Assembly (NCBI GenBank): GCA_934725535.1
Contig: CAKVBV010000053.1
Span: forward strand, 1-17,148
Length of the DNA: 17,148 bases
Direction of reading: 5' to 3'
Source of the DNA: an uncultured Bacteroidales bacterium
Lineage (GTDB): Bacteria > Bacteroidota > Bacteroidia > Bacteroidales > Paludibacteraceae
Shown: piece by piece, positions 13,185 to 17,148 of the stretch
Layout: each line of letters begins with the position of its first letter
Numbering within the stretch: the stretch's first letter is position 1
Translations under genes and position numbers: made by a program
The notes under the pieces: generated by a model
Seen by the model: the letters and a program-made list of their open reading frames with translations, nothing else
Told to the model about the DNA's origin: nothing
The model's database searches: none

Positions 13185-14120
13185 ATGGATATAGTAAACG
13201 AAATACGCAGGCTCTGCACCGAGAAGAACGCCATTATCATGGCGCACTACTACCAACGCCCTGAGATACAGGACGTGGCAGACTTCATAGGCGACTCGCT
13301 GGCACTGGCACAGCAGGCAGCCAAGACCAACGCTGACATCATAGTGATGTGCGGTGTGCATTTTATGGCGGAGACGGCAAAAATCCTTTGCCCCGACAAG
13401 AAAGTGCTAATCCCCGAACCAAAGGCAGGCTGCTCGTTGGCGGACAGTTGTCGTGCGCAGGACTTGCAGGCCTGGAAGGAGCAACATCCGGATTATCAGG
13501 TAGTGTCGTATGTGAATACGAGTGCGGCGGTAAAGGCTCTTACCGATGTGGTGGTAACCAGCAGCAATGCGCTGAAGATAGTGAACCAGTTGCCCGCAGA
13601 TGCCAAGATACTCTTTGGTCCCGACCAGAATCTGGGTAACTACATCAACTCGCTGACAGGGCGGCACATGGAATTGTGGCAGGGCGCCTGCCACGTGCAC
13701 TCGCGCTTCTCTGCAGAGGCATTGCTGCAACTCAAGCAGCAGCACCCCAATGCCAAAGTACTGGCACACCCCGAGTGCAAGCAGGTGATACTCAACCTGT
13801 CCGATGTAATAGGTTCCACGCAAGCCTTATTGAACTACGTGCGCGCACACGAGGACGAGAAGCAGTTTATCATTGCCACGGAGAGCGGAATCCTGCATGA
13901 GATGCGCAAGGCGTGTCCCGATGTGGAGTTCCTGCCTGTACCGCCGGAGGTAACCGAGGGCGTGGGCTGCAGTTGCAACGAGTGCGAGTATATGCGTATG
14001 AACACGCTCGAGAAACTATATGCTTGTCTGCGCGATGAGAGCAACGAAGTGTTTGTAGCGCAAGACATTGCGGAAAAAGCCGTCTTACCCATACGTAAGA
14101 TGTTGGAAATGAGCAAATAA
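13185..14120 (+). CDS. nadA: Quinolinate synthase
   Basis: Condenses iminoaspartate with dihydroxyacetone phosphate to quinolinate, in de novo NAD synthesis. The 311-residue protein has the family length. It shows the N-terminal NAIIMAHYYQRPEIQDVADF, the GVHFMAETAK motif, and three regions that carry the likely [4Fe-4S] cysteines: Cys83 (AGCSLADSC), Cys169 (WQGACHVHSRF) and Cys262/264/267 (GCSCNECEYM). GPDQNLGNY is also present. NadB and NadC are not in the window. The start lies 2 bases after the endonuclease stop, so the two are probably co-transcribed; mutA follows 29 bases later and may be on the same message. Confidence 0.96.
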   Translation: MDIVNEIRRLCTEKNAIIMAHYYQRPEIQDVADFIGDSLALAQQAAKTNADIIVMCGVHFMAETAKILCPDKKVLIPEPKAGCSLADSCRAQDLQAWKEQHPDYQVVSYVNTSAAVKALTDVVVTSSNALKIVNQLPADAKILFGPDQNLGNYINSLTGRHMELWQGACHVHSRFSAEALLQLKQQHPNAKVLAHPECKQVILNLSDVIGSTQALLNYVRAHEDEKQFIIATESGILHEMRKACPDVEFLPVPPEVTEGVGCSCNECEYMRMNTLEKLYACLRDESNEVFVAQDIAEKAVLPIRKMLEMSK

Positions 14121-14149
14121 TAAATTATCCAATATAAATCAATTTAATC

Positions 14150-16042
14150 ATGGCAGAAGAAAAATTGAATTTGTTGGCAGATTTTCCCGCCGTCTCTACC
14201 AAAGAGTGGAAGGACAAAATCATCGCTGACTTGAAGGGTGCCGATTTCGACAAGAAACTCGTTTGGCGCACCCCGGAAGGCTTCAACGTGCAGCCTTTCT
14301 ATCGTCAAGAGGACCTCAAAGGACTCAAGACCACCGTTTCGGCACCCGGGCAGTTCCCCTATGTGCGCGGAACGAAAACCAACAACGAGTGGGCTATCCG
14401 CCAAAACATCTGCGCTTGCAAGAACGCACGCAAAGCCAATGCAAAAGCACTTGAGGTGCTCAACAAGGGTATCACCTCATTGGGCTTCTGCTTGGACGCA
14501 GAGAAACTGAACTATCACTTTATCAAGGTGTTGCTCGATGGTATCAAGGCAGACGCCATTGCTATCAACTTCAGTATCTGTCCTTGTGCGGCTCCTGAGT
14601 TGGCAGGTATCCTCGTGCGCTACTACGGACGTTCGGGCTATGACTTCAAGAAAGTGGTAGGCAGTATCAACGTGGACCCGATGAAGCAGATGCTCATCAA
14701 GGGCAAACCTCTCACCCGTGAGCAGGTGACGGAGAAGATTGTGGCTACCGTCAAGGCTGCCAAGTCGCTGCCCAACTACCGCGTAGTGGGTGTCAACTCC
14801 GTGGTTCTCAACAACTCGGGTGCTTACTGTGCACAGGAGTTGGCGTACGCACTGGCTTGGGGTGCCGACTATATGACTATGCTCACCGAAGCAGGTGTTC
14901 CCAACTACCAGGCAGCACGTGCGATACGCTTCAATATGGGTATCGGCGGCAACTACTTTATGGAGATTGCCAAGTTCCGTGCCGCACGTATGTTGTGGGC
15001 AAAGATTGTAGAGGCATACAAGGCTCCTACCTTCACCACCGCCCTCAAAGAGGCTGCCAAGATGAATGTCAGCGCAGAGACCAGCCGTTTCAATATGACT
15101 ATCTTCGATGCATACGTCAATCTGTTGCGTTCGCAGACCGAGACTATGTCTGCAGCCCTTGCCGGTGTGGACGAGATTGTGGTTACTCCGTTTGATGTTA
15201 CTTACGAGCAACCGACAGACTTTGCAGAGCGTATAGCCCGCAACCAGCAGTTGCTGCTCAAAGAGGAGTCGCATTTCGACAAGGTGGTTGACCCCGCTGC
15301 AGGTTCCTACTATCTGGAGAACCTCACCCACGCTATCGCAACCGAGGCTTGGAAGCAGTTCCTCGCTATCCAGGAGCAGGGCGGTATGTACGAGATGATA
15401 GCCGCCGACAAGGTACAGGCCGATATGCAGGCTAACCTCACCAAGCGTCTCGGCGATGTGGCTAAGCGCAAAGAGATACTGCTTGGCTCGAACCAATATC
15501 CTAACTTCAACGAGAAGGCTGCCAAGAAAATCAAGACAACCGGTTGTGGTTGCGGTTGCGGCACTTGCTCGACCAAGCCCGAAGGTGCATTGGCTACACT
15601 GCCTGTGGCTCGTGCTGCAGAGGAGTTTGAGGCACTGCGTCTTGAGACCGAAGGTGCCAAGAAACAACCCGTGGCATTTATGCTTACCATTGGCAACCTT
15701 GCTATGCGTATTGCACGTGCACAGTTCTCGTGCAACTTCCTGGCTTGCGCAGGCTACAAAGTGATAGACAACAACGGTTTTGCTACTGTGGCTGACGGTA
15801 TCAAGGCAGCCCGCAAGGCCAAAGCAGATATCATCGTGCTCTGCTCCAGCGATGACGAGTACGCCACCTACGCTCCCGAGGCATGGAAGAAACTGCAAGG
15901 TGCCAAGGAACTCTTCATCGTGGCAGGCGCACCTGCTTGCATGGAGGACTTGAAAGCATTGGGTATTACCAACTTTATCAATGTCCGCAGCAACGTCCTC
16001 GAGACTCTTAAATCATTTAATGCACAATTGTTGAACAAATAA
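14150..16042 (+). CDS. mutA: Methylmalonyl-CoA mutase small (non-catalytic) subunit
   Basis: A 630-residue partner of MutB in the B12-dependent interconversion of (R)-methylmalonyl-CoA and succinyl-CoA, used by Bacteroidales for propionate formation. Recognisable blocks are ADLKGADFDKKLVWRTPEGF (28-46), FPYVRGTKTNNEWAIRQNI (69-87), RIARNQQLLLKEESHFDKV (361-379) and DPAAGSYYLENLT (381-393). The C-terminal cobalamin-binding-like domain (~505-630) lacks the DxHxxG histidine, as expected for the small subunit. The linker between domains carries a cysteine cluster, CGCGCGTC (Cys466, 468, 470, 473). Codon use is strongly biased (AAC, AAG, CTG, CGT), consistent with high expression. Normally mutB would follow directly; here a foreign-looking gene lies between them. 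Confidence 0.96.
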   Translation: MAEEKLNLLADFPAVSTKEWKDKIIADLKGADFDKKLVWRTPEGFNVQPFYRQEDLKGLKTTVSAPGQFPYVRGTKTNNEWAIRQNICACKNARKANAKALEVLNKGITSLGFCLDAEKLNYHFIKVLLDGIKADAIAINFSICPCAAPELAGILVRYYGRSGYDFKKVVGSINVDPMKQMLIKGKPLTREQVTEKIVATVKAAKSLPNYRVVGVNSVVLNNSGAYCAQELAYALAWGADYMTMLTEAGVPNYQAARAIRFNMGIGGNYFMEIAKFRAARMLWAKIVEAYKAPTFTTALKEAAKMNVSAETSRFNMTIFDAYVNLLRSQTETMSAALAGVDEIVVTPFDVTYEQPTDFAERIARNQQLLLKEESHFDKVVDPAAGSYYLENLTHAIATEAWKQFLAIQEQGGMYEMIAADKVQADMQANLTKRLGDVAKRKEILLGSNQYPNFNEKAAKKIKTTGCGCGCGTCSTKPEGALATLPVARAAEEFEALRLETEGAKKQPVAFMLTIGNLAMRIARAQFSCNFLACAGYKVIDNNGFATVADGIKAARKAKADIIVLCSSDDEYATYAPEAWKKLQGAKELFIVAGAPACMEDLKALGITNFINVRSNVLETLKSFNAQLLNK

Positions 16043-16146
16043 AAACGGGACCTTTTAATTGAACGGACACCTATCGGTGTATTATCACAAATTAATCATA
16101 AAAGGTGTTTACACAGATATTTACTCCTTAAAGTCAACAAACGATA

Positions 16147-16587
16147 ATGAGATTGGATTCTTACGCACAGCAAGTTTACCGAATAGTGGGTGCCGCTATG
16201 GATGTTCATAAAGAATTGCATAGCGGACTGCTTGAGCCTGTTTATAATGAGGCTTTATGCGTGGAACTTGCAAGGCATAACATTGAATTTCAATCAGAGC
16301 AGGAACTTCCTGTTTATTATAAAGGGGAGCAACTGCAAAAACATTATCGGATGGATATTGTTTGTGGTGATATTATATTGGAATTGAAGGCTGTCAGTGA
16401 ACTTTTAGCGGAACATCGCGCTCAATTGTTCAACTATCTCCGATTAACCAAGAAACCCATAGGGTTGTTGATTAATTTTGGAGAAAGCAGTTTGCATGTT
16501 GAGCGTTATTATTTCGCGGAAGATAGCAATACGATATCATTGTTTCATGTTAATCGTATAGGAAATCAATTACTGACAGACATATAA
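16147..16587 (+). CDS. GxxExxY-family protein (PD-(D/E)XK nuclease-like fold), function unknown
   Basis: A 146-residue protein with the signature GLLEPVY (Gly27, Glu30, Tyr33) and the preceding VGAAMDVHKELHSG helix typical of the family. The PD-(D/E)XK-like core is visible as MDIV (Asp70) and LELKA (Glu79, Lys81), followed by the helix HRAQLFNYLRL. The pattern suggests a metal-dependent nuclease fold; no activity is established for the family that I know of. The ATG at 16147 follows a 104-base AT-rich gap with no consensus promoter. Codon use (AAT, TTA, ATT, CGA) and base composition are clearly AT-richer than mutA and mutB on both sides, which suggests acquisition by transfer into the mutAB locus. 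It ends 73 bases before mutB. Confidence 0.9.
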   Translation: MRLDSYAQQVYRIVGAAMDVHKELHSGLLEPVYNEALCVELARHNIEFQSEQELPVYYKGEQLQKHYRMDIVCGDIILELKAVSELLAEHRAQLFNYLRLTKKPIGLLINFGESSLHVERYYFAEDSNTISLFHVNRIGNQLLTDI

Positions 16588-16628
16588 TTTATGAATAATC
16601 AATGACAATACGACGAAGTCGTCCGTTT

Positions 16629-16660
16629 ATAAAAAGTACAACTCATAAAAAAGTACAATT
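16629..16660 (+). repeat. Short direct repeat immediately upstream of mutB
   Basis: ATAAAAAGTACAAC (16629-16642) is followed by ATAAAAAAGTACAATT (16645-16660), which abuts the mutB ATG. Just before it, ACGAC-GAA-GTCGT (16610-16622) forms a 5-bp-stem hairpin. The doubled segment could be a small duplication linked to insertion of the upstream gene, but no matching copy was found on the far side of that gene. Confidence 0.5.
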
Positions 16661-17148
16661 ATGAAGCCTAATTTTAGTGAAATAGACATTAATAAGGTTC
16701 CTACTTCGCATGTAGAAGGAGCCAATGAAGCCAATTGGCAGACGCCTGAACTCATCGACGTGAAGCCAATCTACACCAAAGAGGACCTCGAAGGTATGGA
16801 GCACCTGAACTATGCTTCGGGTATTCCGCCATTCCTGCGTGGTCCGTACAGTGCGATGTATCCTTTGCGTCCTTGGACCATCCGCCAGTATGCAGGTTTC
16901 TCGACGGCAGAGGAGTCCAACGCTTTCTATCGCCGCAACCTTGCCAGTGGTCAGAAGGGTCTGTCTGTGGCTTTCGACCTTCCTACGCACCGCGGATATA
17001 ACGCAGACAATATGCGTGTTGTCGGTGATGTGGGTAAAGCCGGTGTAAGTATCTGCTCGCTGGAGGATATGAAAGTGCTGTTCGCAGGTATTCCATTGAA
17101 CAAGATGTCCGTGTCCATGACGATGAACGGTGCCGTGCTGCCTATCCT
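16661..17148 (+). CDS. mutB: Methylmalonyl-CoA mutase large subunit, N-terminal part (cut by window end)
   Basis: The frame runs from ATG 16661 to the window end without a stop: 162 codons, about a quarter of the usual ~715-residue catalytic subunit. It begins MKPNFSEIDINKV. It carries the substrate-channel block YPLRPWTIRQYAGFSTAEES, then FYRRNLASGQKGLSVAFDLP and THRGYNADNMRVVGDVGKAG, which are near-invariant in MutB. The TIM barrel entrance segment MSVSMTMNGAVLPI closes the visible part. The B12-binding C-terminus with the DxHxxG motif lies outside the window. Codon use matches mutA and not the intervening GxxExxY gene. Confidence 0.96.
   Translation, partial: MKPNFSEIDINKVPTSHVEGANEANWQTPELIDVKPIYTKEDLEGMEHLNYASGIPPFLRGPYSAMYPLRPWTIRQYAGFSTAEESNAFYRRNLASGQKGLSVAFDLPTHRGYNADNMRVVGDVGKAGVSICSLEDMKVLFAGIPLNKMSVSMTMNGAVLPI

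Noticed and set aside
14477..15898. Minus-strand frame of 473 codons opposite mutA
   Set aside because: Antisense shadow of a strongly codon-biased gene; no recognisable domain.
16051..16104. Hairpins in the mutA/GxxExxY gap as terminator or inverted-repeat ends
   Set aside because: ACACC/GGTGT (16067-16080) and CCTTTT/AAAAGG (16051/16099) are short and weak, with no T-tract and no partner copy beyond the gene.

Overview
The window looks like a chromosomal segment of a Bacteroidales bacterium, probably an anaerobic gut-type lineage. Three things point there. The gene content fits: methylmalonyl-CoA mutase as separate small (mutA) and large (mutB) subunits, a 560-residue TGS-like/uridine-kinase fusion, and a secreted endonuclease I with a Bacteroidales-style C-terminal tail. 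Shine-Dalgarno sequences are absent. Four promoters match the Bacteroidetes -33/-7 consensus, each as xTTG, exactly 20 bases, then TAnnTTTG. No tRNA, rRNA, CRISPR array or transposase gene was seen.

Layout. Bases 1-535 hold a 54-bp perfect palindrome followed by what looks like the C-terminal remnant of a membrane protein. Bases 525-3306 (minus) are a tight three-gene operon: nucleoside kinase, SPOR-domain protein, folE. A divergent promoter region (3306-3580) also drives a membrane-anchored AraC-type regulator (plus, 3580-4731). The convergent gap 4732-5051 is built almost entirely of short phased repeats: 7-bp units, a 35-bp palindrome, 11-bp units and a 9-bp-stem hairpin that also occurs at 3441. 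Bases 5052-10600 (minus) are a second tight operon: hemW, a class A penicillin-binding protein, and an exported TPR protein. Bases 10601-11082 hold the hemW promoter, another 11-bp array, and the promoter and structured leader of the next operon. Bases 11083-17148 (plus) are endonuclease I, nadA, mutA, a GxxExxY-family gene and the start of mutB.

How the genes work together. MutA and MutB form the B12-dependent mutase that interconverts succinyl-CoA and methylmalonyl-CoA (propionate/succinate metabolism). NadA makes quinolinate for NAD; FolE starts tetrahydrofolate/pterin synthesis. PBP1A polymerises and cross-links peptidoglycan, and the SPOR protein may bind it.

The most unusual signal is a set of short tandem repeats of fixed period. 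Heptamer-phased tracts occur in the 4807-4869 gap and twice inside hemW, where they appear as small in-frame insertions. Eleven-bp arrays occur in two gaps. A 14-bp array sits inside the TPR gene; because 14 is not a multiple of 3 it reads through all three frames. A second oddity is an AT-rich GxxExxY gene lodged between mutA and mutB.
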